In this document: in pieces, positions 1-5,878 of the stretch
How positions within the stretch are numbered: position 1 is the first letter of the stretch
Layout: every line of letters begins with the position of its first letter
Source of the DNA: CAMYLR01 sp039590215
Lineage (GTDB): Bacteria; Gemmatimonadota; Gemmatimonadetes; JACCXV01; JAHWKZ01
Direction: 5' to 3'
Length of the DNA stretch: 7,903 nt
NCBI GenBank assembly: GCA_039590215.1
Contig: JBDHFX010000086.1
Coordinates: forward strand, 1-7,903
Notes under the pieces: generated by a model
The model's database searches: none
What the model was told of the DNA's origin: nothing
Seen by the model: the letters and a program-made list of their open reading frames with translations, nothing else
Made by a program: the position numbers and the translations under genes

Positions 1-824
1 AAGGTGCGCGCCATGGGTGTGTCCAGGCGATAGTGCTGGCCGAGAGCCCGGCAGTTCGGATCGCCCGTAACGGTCAGGGCTACCGCTAGATCCGTATCTC
101 CCAGGAAATGAGGGGATCCCGAGTCTCCGAAGCAGTTACCTCCCTCTCCTCTGGCGTCCACGTTCTGGTTGAGGTTGAGCCAGGCCTTCGTAAGGCCTAG
201 GAAAAAGGCGGAGGAGACGTAACGCTTGCCGTCGAAGGAGAAGCCAGGGGGACCCATCTTCCACTCCGGAACGACGCCGTAACCAACGTTGACAAATTCC
301 TGTCCTACCAGGCCGCCGCGGGCGGCCAGGCTGGACAACTGGCTCGCGGTTGGCAGACTGACAGGAGGGATACCAACCGGCGCGGGCAGCACGACCACCC
401 CGATGTCGTGGGGATCGGCCGCGTCATGCCCGAAAGCAGGATCCCATTCGAACACACTGGACAGAATCACGCCATCTACGCCGTCCGACAGATCGGAGTC
501 GAAGCTCACCGCCACCTCGGTGATACCAAGCGACGGCAGGAACTGGAGGCAGTGCGCAGCCGTGAGGAACACCGTTGATGAGATCAGGCTGCCCGAGCAG
601 ATGAGGTCATTGACCGTGATTCCGTCACTCGAAAAGTCCGCCAGGAGCGCCCCAACGTTCGGGTGGCCGCCGTTGTCGAGCGTCTTGGGGGCCACGACCC
701 GCATCCCGTCGAGGGCGTGAGGCGGAGTCAACACGTTCTCGACAGGCGAGTTCGGATGCTCACACGATGAGACGAATAGAGCGACTAGAATGACGGTCAG
801 TGCGGAGAACCGTTGACGTGGCAT
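1..824 (-). CDS. Trypsin-like serine protease, lipoprotein (partial, C-terminus off the window)
   Basis: The open frame starts at ATG 822-824 and runs off the left edge after 274 codons. A GGAGGT ribosome site (829-834) sits 4 nt before the ATG. Residues 1-20 form a lipoprotein signal peptide ending in the lipobox V-S-S-C21. The chymotrypsin-fold catalytic triad is complete: His91 in LTAAHC, Asp140 in PHDIGVVVL and Ser235 in CFGDSGSP. Two Cys pairs typical of the family (Cys76/Cys92 near the His, and Cys231/Cys258) are also present. It is therefore probably an active, membrane-anchored extracytoplasmic endopeptidase; the substrate is unknown. It is preceded on its own strand, 110 nt upstream, by repeat site A1 and is a separate payload from the lipoprotein operon to its right. 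It could be a secreted protease rather than an anchored one if the lipobox is not used. Only the extreme C-terminus is missing. Confidence 0.93.
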   Translation of the reverse strand, partial: MPRQRFSALTVILVALFVSSCEHPNSPVENVLTPPHALDGMRVVAPKTLDNGGHPNVGALLADFSSDGITVNDLICSGSLISSTVFLTAAHCLQFLPSLGITEVAVSFDSDLSDGVDGVILSSVFEWDPAFGHDAADPHDIGVVVLPAPVGIPPVSLPTASQLSSLAARGGLVGQEFVNVGYGVVPEWKMGPPGFSFDGKRYVSSAFFLGLTKAWLNLNQNVDARGEGGNCFGDSGSPHFLGDTDLAVALTVTGDPNCRALGQHYRLDTPMART

Positions 825-933
825 GAACACCTCCACAAAGAACGAGTGCAAACGGATTAACAGCTCGATAATAACCGTTCTCCGGGTGTGCGGCACAGAG
901 GGGATCTGGCCCAACCTCCTCTGCATCGCGCTT

Positions 934-951
934 GTTACCGTTTTTGTTACC
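934..951. repeat. Paired GTTACC direct repeat, site A1
   Basis: Two GTTACC hexamers (934-939, 946-951) are separated by 6 nt, giving a 12-nt period; they are flanked by gcgctt on the left and acgcc on the right. This is the first of six A-type sites that share the consensus CTTGTTACC-G-Y-tract-TTGTTACC-RCGCC. The equivalent of the hairpin position lies 49 nt after the second hexamer, as at other junctions, but the hairpin itself is missing here. The 825-1076 stretch holds nothing else I can support apart from A1 and B1. Confidence 0.75.
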
Positions 952-1048
952 ACGCCCTTAACAGCCCATCAGCCCCCCACCCACCAAAAGCAAAGTGAGC
1001 TTCTCCCGGGTTCAGGCGCCGCTCGTATCATTGGAGCGGACCGCCGCT

Positions 1049-1066
1049 GTTACCGCTCTTGTTACC
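1049..1066. repeat. Paired GTTACC direct repeat, site B1
   Basis: GTTACC at 1049-1054 and 1061-1066 with spacer gctctt, identical to B2 and B3 over the run tgttaccgctcttgttaccg. It lies 10 nt past the stop codon of the last lipoprotein gene, so it marks the 3' edge of that payload. A1 and B1 are only 103 nt apart (second A hexamer to first B hexamer) against 198 nt in the junction at 3234-3461, which is explained if the tRNA core and hairpin were lost here. Confidence 0.75.
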
Positions 1067-1076
1067 GTCCTGCTGG

Positions 1077-1811
1077 CTAATCCACAAACTCAATAAACCA
1101 GCCCACGCTGCCAACAACTACCGGAGTCACAATGTAATCTTCCGTTTCTTCGAACCCGATCCGCGACTGTCTAACGTTTAAACTGGCGCCAAATAGCTCT
1201 TCCAAAGATGCCGGCAGAAACTCCGCGGGGACAACGAATTCGTTGTCGAACGGCCCGCTGGCCGAAAACGTCACGAAGCCTACTGAGAGGCCCCAACTCA
1301 AGCGCTCGGGCGGGGGGGTGGATTGGGCGGCGGGCATGTCGACTGCCAGCCTTACGTCCTCTCCTTGAGCGACTCGAACCGTTTCATCACCGGCCCTGAC
1401 CGGCACACGCCAGAGGATCGGTGCATACTCCGCTTGGACACCTTCTATCAGCGGCGGGTGGATCTCGAGAGCGCTGCGCGCGAAACGTTCGGGGTCAACC
1501 GGGATTGACCCATGATACTCGAGATCAGTAAACCGTCGAGTCGATGGCATGCCGTCGATCTCGAAATCCATGATCCGCAGTTTCTGGTCGAGAATCTGCC
1601 TTGGTCGACCTTGTTCAGTAGTCCCCGAGTCCAAGTACGCTTCGACCCTAATGCGTCCTCCAAAACCATCGACTTGAAAACCCAACAACTGCTCGAATTC
1701 CACCTCCACCTCTAGGCGAGCCGGGATGGGATTCTCCTCCGTCACTGGGCCGGTTGAGTCGTCGCAAGCCCAGAGTAGCAGTGCCATCGCCGCGATTGCT
1801 CGGTGAGTCAT
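1077..1811 (-). CDS. Hypothetical lipoprotein, paralogue of the next gene upstream
   Basis: 244 aa. I chose ATG 1809-1811 over a longer in-frame start because GGAGGAG lies 5 nt before it and because a signal peptide begins there: M-T-H-R, a hydrophobic run and the lipobox L-W-A-C16, followed by D-D-S-T-G-P. The mature part is acidic, probably beta-rich, with no catalytic motif that I recognise. Residues from about 75 to 165 align by eye with the upstream gene: LR-x-M, PVD, EI-x-PP, GV-x-A, W, G-x-(D/E)-T, GE and R/L-x-(V/L)-D-x-P occur in the same order. The ATG overlaps the stop of that gene (ATGA, 1808-1811), so the two are translationally coupled in one operon. Predicted location is the periplasmic face of a membrane. 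Function unknown. Confidence 0.85.
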   Translation of the reverse strand: MTHRAIAAMALLLWACDDSTGPVTEENPIPARLEVEVEFEQLLGFQVDGFGGRIRVEAYLDSGTTEQGRPRQILDQKLRIMDFEIDGMPSTRRFTDLEYHGSIPVDPERFARSALEIHPPLIEGVQAEYAPILWRVPVRAGDETVRVAQGEDVRLAVDMPAAQSTPPPERLSWGLSVGFVTFSASGPFDNEFVVPAEFLPASLEELFGASLNVRQSRIGFEETEDYIVTPVVVGSVGWFIEFVD

Positions 1812-2584
1812 GTGGTCTCCTCCACGAGCACCCACTGGAGCTGAACCGCAAGAGCCGGCACCACCAGGTAACCACCGTCTGGCGGAGCTTGTGTGTTCGA
1901 GATGATCGAGCTGTTCGCCTGAAAGAAGAACCGCGCGTTCAACTCACCCGGAGGTAATACCTGGCGGAGATCCTCTGGCAGCGGGATTATCGGCAGCGGA
2001 AGCCCCCGTCCAGACACGCTGACCCCAAGAAACCCATCAGCTGGCTCAACTGACATGCTCCATCTATCGAACTGTGGCTCAGGCGTGAGAGGTTCCAGAG
2101 GAAGATCAAGACGAAAGAGAAGCTCCTCTCCATCCCGCACAAACAGGGTATCCGGGCCAAGCTTCGCGATTCCACTCCATCGAACATCAGGCTGCGGAGC
2201 GTCCACCCCAGCTACAACCGGCGGGATGATCTCCACGACTTCGGAAAATGTCGAACCGTCAACGGGAAACTGACCGTTGTACGGTCTCCCCAAACCGTCT
2301 AGATCCGGTGTTGAAGTCAACGCGTGACCCATCACGCGGAGTGTGTCATTGTCTACGTCCCGCAGTCGTCCTCCCAACAGTCCTGGGAAAAAACGGGCGC
2401 GAACCAAAAGCGTGTCCGGATCACTGGTGTCCGTGTCGATCAGTACAACGCCAATGTTCAGCTGAGCCGCATTCGGGTTGAGCTGGGTGTCGGGTATTGC
2501 GGGGCCGGTTGGCCCATCTGAGCAGGCGCAAATCAGAAGACCCGCATATGTGAGGGTTTTTGCGAGTGAGGAAGTCGCCGTCAT
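1808..2584 (-). CDS. Hypothetical lipoprotein, second member of the paralogous pair
   Basis: 258 aa from ATG 2582-2584, with a GAGGGAG purine stretch about 9 nt upstream. The signal peptide has a Lys at residue 9 and a hydrophobic core, then the lipobox I-C-A-C21 followed by S-D-G-P-T-G-P, a mature N-terminus typical of Gemmatimonadota lipoproteins. The remainder matches the downstream gene in motif order (LRVM, FPVD, EIIPPVVAGV, DTLFVRDGEE, RLDLP), so the two arose by duplication, but they have diverged strongly. No enzyme motif is seen. It is the middle gene of a three-gene operon, 44 nt after the stop of the 2629-3138 gene, and overlaps the next by 4 nt. A surface or adhesion-type beta domain is possible but not shown. 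Confidence 0.85.
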   Translation of the reverse strand: MTATSSLAKTLTYAGLLICACSDGPTGPAIPDTQLNPNAAQLNIGVVLIDTDTSDPDTLLVRARFFPGLLGGRLRDVDNDTLRVMGHALTSTPDLDGLGRPYNGQFPVDGSTFSEVVEIIPPVVAGVDAPQPDVRWSGIAKLGPDTLFVRDGEELLFRLDLPLEPLTPEPQFDRWSMSVEPADGFLGVSVSGRGLPLPIIPLPEDLRQVLPPGELNARFFFQANSSIISNTQAPPDGGYLVVPALAVQLQWVLVEETT

Positions 2585-2628
2585 AAGCCTGAGCTCCCTC
2601 TGATCAGACGGTCAGCAGTCCAGTCGGG

Positions 2629-3138
2629 TCAGAATGTCACCTGACCAGCCGTTAGGAAGACGGTGCCGAATTCAAGGAAGCTAAGATGCAAAACTACATC
2701 GTAGGTTCCTCCTGGAATCGGAGTGGTCTCGCCTGCAGGCAGGTAGATGCCGCTTATGGTTATTGCCCTTCTCGACTCTCCTGGCTTGATAAACACTTGG
2801 TGGATTCGTCGCGATGGAGCGGGTATGCCGAAGACGAACTCAGTCTCGTCATACAATTGAAGCTCCAGGTAGAGGTACTCCACGGACGCAAGTTCCTCGG
2901 TTAGGTTCGAAGCCTCCATCGCAACACGGAACAGCTCCTCTCCCTGAGGCTCATCAATGGTTACTGCCGTGAAAACCAGTCCATTGATTTCAACGTGCTC
3001 AACGAATGGAAGCCGTGGTGCAACGGGTTCCGTGGGGCCACCGCACCCCAAAGTCATCAGCCACGACAAGGCGCAGAGTTTTGCACCCGGAAGGAAGCGA
3101 CGATGCGGCCTTCTATTGTCCGGCACCAACTCAGTCAC
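2629..3138 (-). CDS. Hypothetical lipoprotein with a BsuPI-like beta-sandwich appearance
   Basis: 169 aa starting at GTG 3136-3138; no better in-frame start gives a signal peptide, and the ribosome site is weak (gaaaga immediately before). An n-region rich in Arg/Lys leads to a hydrophobic stretch and the lipobox T-L-G-C32, then G-G-P-T-E-P. The mature part contains the spaced elements N-L-T-E-E, a central beta-rich segment, I-K-P-G-E-S and P-G-G-T-Y-D-V, an order reminiscent of BsuPI/intracellular proteinase inhibitor-type Ig-like domains; that resemblance is by eye and weak. It is the first gene of the operon with the two paralogous lipoproteins, and site A2 lies 96 nt upstream. A link with the protease of the neighbouring payload would be speculation. 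Confidence 0.8.
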   Translation of the reverse strand: MTELVPDNRRPHRRFLPGAKLCALSWLMTLGCGGPTEPVAPRLPFVEHVEINGLVFTAVTIDEPQGEELFRVAMEASNLTEELASVEYLYLELQLYDETEFVFGIPAPSRRIHQVFIKPGESRRAITISGIYLPAGETTPIPGGTYDVVLHLSFLEFGTVFLTAGQVTF

Positions 3139-3233
3139 TCTTTCATTCTACCACGTGGGGAGCGTGGCTTTCCGTCGGGAAGATCGGGTTCCGTGCGTGG
3201 GGAAATTCCGTACCTTCTCGGATGAATGCGCTT

Positions 3234-3251
3234 GTTACCGTTTTCGTTACC
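3234..3251. repeat. Paired GTTACC direct repeat, site A2
   Basis: GTTACC at 3234-3239 and 3246-3251, 12-nt period, flanked by gcgctt and gcgcc as at A1. It begins the most complete junction module of the window: A2, hairpin 3296-3319 (50 nt after the second hexamer), tRNA-Ile core from 3324, B2 at 3444. Confidence 0.8.
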
Positions 3252-3295
3252 GCGCCTCACTGATGCCCGCCCCACAGCATCCCCCCAAACGCAAA

Positions 3296-3319
3296 GAAGC
3301 CCCGCCGTGACGGGGCTTC
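3296..3319 (-). terminator. GC-rich hairpin after the tRNA-Ile fragment
   Basis: Perfect 9-bp stem (gaagccccg / cggggcttc) with a 6-nt loop. Read on the minus strand it follows the tRNA CCA end by 4 nt and is followed by a T-rich run (tttgcgttt), the layout of an intrinsic terminator after a tRNA gene. It recurs at 3617-3640 and 5061-5084 with the same stem, and in degraded form at 5808-5823 and 6111-6122. It may be a copied host tRNA-Ile terminator, a structural part of the junction, or both. Confidence 0.75.
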
Positions 3320-3323
3320 CTAA

Positions 3324-3370
3324 TGGTGGGCCTGGGTGGAGTTGAACCACCGACCTCACGCTTATCAGGC
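3324..3370 (-). pseudogene. tRNA-Ile(GAT) 3'-half fragment, copy 1 (att-core candidate)
   Basis: Read on the minus strand this is the tRNA-Ile sequence from the anticodon loop CTGATAA (anticodon GAT, complement of 3364-3366) through the 3' anticodon stem GCGTG, variable loop AGGTC, T-arm GGTGG-TTCAACT-CCACC, acceptor strand CAGGCCC, discriminator A and encoded CCA. The D-arm, 5' acceptor strand and proper 5' anticodon stem are missing, so it cannot be a working tRNA. Fragments starting at the anticodon loop are the classic footprint of tyrosine integrases that cross over there. Identity with copy 2 continues 16 nt beyond the tRNA part (to 3386). Confidence 0.92.
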
Positions 3371-3443
3371 TGCGACAGAATACTCGAACTGATGGCTTTC
3401 CGGGTACGATGCTTGTTCGTGCTGACTAGCGCGGGGCAGCCCT

Positions 3444-3461
3444 GTTACCGCTCTTGTTACC
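3444..3461. repeat. Paired GTTACC direct repeat, site B2
   Basis: GTTACC at 3444-3449 and 3456-3461, spacer gctctt. The first hexamer is 58 nt after the end of the 63-bp direct repeat (3386). B3 is also exactly 58 nt after the end of its repeat (5894), although the sequence between differs substantially. Confidence 0.8.
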
Positions 3462-3555
3462 GTCGCGGACTCCGATCTGATCGTGGAGCGGTTCAATCGA
3501 TTCGTGCCTCTCGGATCCTCAATGTACGATAGGCACCTGCATCGATCTAGCGCTT
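3462..3555. other. Near-empty payload between B2 and A3
   Basis: 94 nt with no convincing open frame, ribosome site or tRNA. It is bounded by B2 and A3 in the same relation as the lipoprotein operon is bounded by B1 and A2, so it occupies a payload position without a gene. The corresponding stretch at 5970-6049 is of similar size but I see no clear sequence similarity between the two. Confidence 0.45.
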
Positions 3556-3573
3556 GTCACCGTCTTTGTCACC
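3556..3573. repeat. Paired GTCACC direct repeat, site A3
   Basis: GTCACC at 3556-3561 and 3568-3573, 12-nt period, with the usual gcgctt left flank and atgcc right flank. Both hexamers carry the same T-to-C change, as if the two half-sites are kept matched. The hairpin at 3617-3640 follows 49 nt after the second hexamer. Confidence 0.7.
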
Positions 3574-3616
3574 ATGCCCCTCGGAACCCCGAGACCACTC
3601 ACCCTCCAAACCCAAA

Positions 3617-3640
3617 GAAGCCCCGCCGTAACGGGGCTTC
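3617..3640 (-). terminator. GC-rich hairpin at junction A3
   Basis: Same 9-bp stem as at 3296-3319 with loop ccgtaa; on the minus strand it is followed by ttctttgggttt. No tRNA fragment follows on the plus strand, where the sequence changes right after the hairpin. It would stop minus-strand transcription entering from the right. Confidence 0.65.
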
Positions 3641-3807
3641 TGCTGAACTCGAAAAGATCCTGGGAGTCGGACCACGCAGAAACTTCCCCACCTGAGCAAT
3701 GCTCAACTGAGTGAGAGACTACTGTGTAGTTGACAGTTTGACGTCCCACCCACGTGCACGGTAGCCTCACGAAACTTCAACCGAAGACCTTGTCGTCGGA
3801 GTTGACT
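3641..3807. other. Intergenic leader of the SemiSWEET gene
   Basis: I see no gene here. It holds a small perfect palindrome (tgagc-aat-gctca, 3693-3705) and a TTGACA at 3730-3735 that could be a -35 element, but no good -10 box sits 16-18 nt after it (the closest, tagcct at 3762-3767, pairs better with ttgacg at 3738-3743). No B-type repeat was found, so the left edge of this payload is unmarked. Confidence 0.35.
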
Positions 3808-4086
3808 ATGCCTCTGCACTGGCTTGGCTACGCCGGGATCACTCTTTGCGCCTTAGCCTACCTGCCTCAAATCGTGCACCTCATTCGATGGCGTTGCTCA
3901 GCGGGGCTCAGCATGAGGGCCTATCTGATGTGGGCCGTAGCAGCCGTACTTCTCCTCTTATACGCTATCACGATTCGAGACACAGTGTTCATCGTCTTGC
4001 AGAGTTACCACCTCGCAGCAGGCACGGTTATCTGTGTCTTTTGCAAGAGATACGAGGGTTTATTATGTGAAGATCACGGCGGGTAG
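3808..4086 (+). CDS. SemiSWEET / PQ-loop small sugar transporter
   Basis: 92 aa from ATG 3808-3810 with GGAG (3798-3801) 6 nt upstream; a longer in-frame start at 3754 lacks a ribosome site and adds a hydrophilic tail. Three hydrophobic segments (about residues 5-24, 38-56 and 59-79) and the signature Y-L-P20-Q21-I in the first helix with downstream S-x-G-L-S match the bacterial SemiSWEET triple-helix bundle, whose usual length is 85-100 aa. Such proteins dimerise in the cytoplasmic membrane and let sugars pass down their gradient; the substrate here cannot be told. The C-terminus has a short Cys-containing tail. It converges with the cyclase gene, with a hairpin in between, and is the only clearly intact plus-strand gene of the window. 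Confidence 0.85.
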   Translation: MPLHWLGYAGITLCALAYLPQIVHLIRWRCSAGLSMRAYLMWAVAAVLLLLYAITIRDTVFIVLQSYHLAAGTVICVFCKRYEGLLCEDHGG

Positions 4087-4091
4087 ACGAA

Positions 4092-4114
4092 TCGACATCC
4101 CATGTGGATGTCGA
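4092..4114. terminator. Hairpin between convergent genes
   Basis: A perfect 9-bp inverted repeat (tcgacatcc / ggatgtcga) with a 5-nt loop sits 5 nt after the SemiSWEET stop and 22 nt after the cyclase stop on the other strand. The position suits a shared bidirectional terminator. There is no T-run on either side, so it may need Rho or may only protect transcript ends. Confidence 0.5.
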
Positions 4115-4136
4115 CCCAAGTGTCGGAGCGACAACC

Positions 4137-4958
4137 TCAAACCCACTCGACCTCGTACACGCGTGTCGGTTCAGGAATCCCTTTGAGCTCAATCGCGCCC
4201 TGGTCGTTGAATCTGAAGCCCTTTCCCACACACAAATCACGTATGACGGCCGGCACGAGTATTTGCTCGGGCCGCCCACGATCGCAGACACGTCTCGCCA
4301 GCTGAACTGCTGCTCCAAATAGGTCGTCGTTTTCACCTACAGGCTCCCCCGCGTTTATGCCAACCCGCACGAGGATCGGTCGTTGCGGAGTTCTCTTGTT
4401 GTGGGCCGCAAACGCTCGCAGAATCTCTATCGCGCACTCAATCGTGGCTGCTGCAGAAACAAAGGATGCCATGATCCCATCACCGGTGTGCTTGACCTCA
4501 AAACCGCCGTGGCTTGAGAGCTTGCTGCGAACGACTTCGTCGTGGATCCTGAAAAGAGCCATCGCCTCTGCGTCCCCGAGTTCATGGGTCAACCCGGTTG
4601 AATCCACAATATCGGTAAACAGTATGGTGCGAAACCCTCCATCTAGCCGACCGTCTTCGAGTACGACGTAGCCGGATGGGGCTTCTGTCCCACCGCCCAG
4701 AAACGCTTCGATGACGTCGGGGTTGACCTCAACGATTTTGTCTGCGACGAGGCCGTGGCCTTCGCTATGAACCGCTTCGCACGCTTCCTTACTTGGTGCC
4801 TTTACCAAGCAGTACATGTTACCCACCTCGTCGTGATACCAGCACTTCAGGTACTTGACACCATGCTCCTTCTGCACCTCGAGATCGTTGGCGTGCAGGC
4901 GAGCAAGCTCCTCTCGGCCCAGTCTCATGTTGTGATGAACATCCATATAAAGTGGCAC
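4137..4958 (-). CDS. DUF4242-class III adenylate/guanylate cyclase fusion
   Basis: 273 aa from GTG 4956-4958, with GAGG 5 nt upstream and an M/V-P-L-Y-M-D-V-H start typical of DUF4242. Residues 1-80 form the DUF4242 ferredoxin-like domain; the family includes a nickel-binding Streptomyces protein. Residues 105-273 are a class III nucleotidyl cyclase catalytic domain: metal-binding Asp116 (FTDIVDS) and Asp160 (KHTGDG), Lys156 at the purine-selecting position and Asp212 near the second, which together favour ATP. The usual Asn of the VNxAAR motif is Gln219 (AVQLARR), a change I recall from a sizeable subfamily. There is no signal peptide or membrane helix, so it is a soluble cytosolic enzyme making cAMP (or cGMP), with the N-terminal domain a likely sensor. 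Site A4 lies 41 nt upstream. Confidence 0.9.
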   Translation of the reverse strand: MPLYMDVHHNMRLGREELARLHANDLEVQKEHGVKYLKCWYHDEVGNMYCLVKAPSKEACEAVHSEGHGLVADKIVEVNPDVIEAFLGGGTEAPSGYVVLEDGRLDGGFRTILFTDIVDSTGLTHELGDAEAMALFRIHDEVVRSKLSSHGGFEVKHTGDGIMASFVSAAATIECAIEILRAFAAHNKRTPQRPILVRVGINAGEPVGENDDLFGAAVQLARRVCDRGRPEQILVPAVIRDLCVGKGFRFNDQGAIELKGIPEPTRVYEVEWV

Positions 4959-4998
4959 GGGACCTCGCTGTACTCAGTGACGCAAAGCGCCTTTTCTT

Positions 4999-5016
4999 GT
5001 TACCACGCTTGTCACC
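4999..5016. repeat. Paired GTTACC/GTCACC direct repeat, site A4
   Basis: GTTACC 4999-5004 and GTCACC 5011-5016 with a 12-nt period; the flanks (ttttctt, atgg) are the least conserved of the set. The hairpin 5061-5084 follows at 50 nt, confirming it as a junction. After the hairpin a single gttacc (5091-5096) is seen, possibly half of a B site, and no tRNA core. Confidence 0.65.
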
Positions 5017-5060
5017 ATGGCTGTGAGCATAACACGCAGCCGGAACGGCTACAAAGCAGA

Positions 5061-5084
5061 GAAGCCCCGCCGTGACGGGGCTTC
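5061..5084 (-). terminator. GC-rich hairpin at junction A4
   Basis: Identical stem and loop to 3296-3319. On the minus strand it is followed by tctgctttgtag, a weaker T-run than at the other copies. It separates the cyclase promoter region from the DUF4440-like gene. Confidence 0.6.
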
Positions 5085-5206
5085 CTCGCTGTTACCCATG
5101 GTGGCGCACGCGTGGCCCTGGGAAAATCTGGATAGAATCTCCGTGCGCGCGTATGCTGCTCCGTCAGGGTACCCCTTCAAAATTCCTGAGGAACTGGGAG
5201 GATCAT

Positions 5207-5685
5207 GTGACACGTTTGTTCTTGATGGGTCTGCTGCTGTGGTTTCCGCCGGGGACCGCGCTCGCTCAAGCGTCTGATGTGGACGAGGACGTGGTCTGGG
5301 CCCTGGAAGAAGCCTACTGGCAATATGTCGAGGCGAACGACATCGAGAGAGTTATCGGGCGCTGTGGGATGAGCGATTCGTTGGTTGGCCCGGCGGCAGT
5401 GCGGCGCCCGTCGAGAAGCCTCAGATCGCTGACTGGATTGTCCCGCTGCACGCCGACCCAGGCCGTGTTTTCAGATACGATCTGGAGCGGAAGGCCGTGC
5501 GGGCATTCGGCGATATCGTCGTCACGCACCTGCTGTACCGCGGCTATTTCGTCTCGGCGGATACAGGCGAGGTGGTCGAACGGTGGGCAACCGGCAAGAT
5601 CACACACACGTGGCGTCGAGAGGACGGCAACTGGCGGATCATCACGGGGATGGCGGGACGGGTGGTCTCCGAAGCCTCTGAGTAG
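5207..5685 (+). pseudogene. Secreted NTF2-like (SnoaL/DUF4440-type) protein, frameshifted
   Basis: GTG 5207-5209 is preceded by GGGAGG (5196-5201) at 5 nt; the ATG two bases earlier is followed at once by TGA. The first 20 residues are a signal peptide ending T-A-L-A, then a helix E-E-A-Y-W-Q-Y-V-E-A-N-D. Around 5351-5353 the frame breaks: continuing one base earlier in phase gives Y-R-A-L-W-D-E-R-F-V-G-W-P, a central beta region (VVTHLLYRGYF) and the ending H-T-W-R-R-E-D-G-N-W-R-I-I-T-G-M, the normal cone-fold pattern of the family. The total, 479 nt, is one short of a multiple of three, so one base deleted in the gene or in the assembly accounts for it. Family members include small isomerases and many proteins of unknown role. 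Confidence 0.75.
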
Positions 5686-5770
5686 TCGGGGTCTTCCGTC
5701 GGAGTTCCCGCCGGTTCCGAGAGGTGGTCGGTGAGGCGTGGCACCTCAAGCTACCCAGACTATGGTTCTT

Positions 5771-5788
5771 GTTACCGTCTTTGTTACC
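5771..5788. repeat. Paired GTTACC direct repeat, site A5
   Basis: GTTACC 5771-5776 and 5783-5788, spacer gtcttt, right flank acgcc. It is only 49 nt from the tRNA core instead of 78 at A2; about 29 nt, including the outer left arm of the hairpin, are missing between. Confidence 0.8.
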
Positions 5789-5807
5789 ACGCCTCCCGGA
5801 CCCATTA

Positions 5808-5823
5808 CCCCGCCGTGACGGGG
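5808..5823 (-). terminator. Shortened junction hairpin
   Basis: Only the inner part of the common hairpin remains (ccccg / cgggg, 5 bp, loop ccgtga); the right arm continues as cttc but its partner was lost with the 29-nt deletion. It still lies 4 nt from the full hairpin end to the tRNA CCA, as at copy 1. Terminator activity is doubtful. Confidence 0.45.
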
Positions 5824-5831
5824 CTTCCTAC

Positions 5832-5878
5832 TGGTGGGCCTGGGTGGAGTTGAACCACCGACGTCACGCTTATCAGGC
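5832..5878 (-). pseudogene. tRNA-Ile(GAT) 3'-half fragment, copy 2 (att-core candidate)
   Basis: Same span as copy 1, from anticodon loop to CCA on the minus strand, with a single difference in the variable loop (complement of 5863). The T-arm stem, anticodon loop and acceptor strand are unchanged. The 16 nt after it (5879-5894) are also identical to copy 1; beyond that there is only scattered similarity (ccggg-gtacga) until B3. Confidence 0.92.

Noticed and set aside
289..720. 143-codon plus-strand frame
   Set aside because: It is antisense to the trypsin-like protease, which has all catalytic motifs.
823..1080. 85-codon plus-strand frame containing A1 and B1
   Set aside because: Its peptide is just the translation of the GTTACC repeats (VTVFVTT, CYRSCYR) plus non-coding spacer; no domain or ribosome site.
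3324..3386. Functional tRNA-Ile gene
   Set aside because: The D-arm and 5' acceptor strand are absent and the 5' side of the anticodon stem does not pair.
3323..3532. Plus-strand open frame beginning M-V-G-L-G-G-V-E-P-P-T-S-R-L-S-G (and the same peptide at 5834-6034)
   Set aside because: It is the antisense translation of the tRNA-Ile 3' half, a well-known spurious ORF type in databases; no ribosome site or protein-like continuation.
3641..3720. A second, different tRNA fragment after the hairpin at junction A3
   Set aside because: Scanned both strands for a T-arm and acceptor end; only loosely tRNA-like words were found and no consistent stem set.
5131..5140. tagaat as a -10 box for the DUF4440-like gene
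   Set aside because: No acceptable -35 element lies 16-18 nt upstream; a six-base match alone is too weak.
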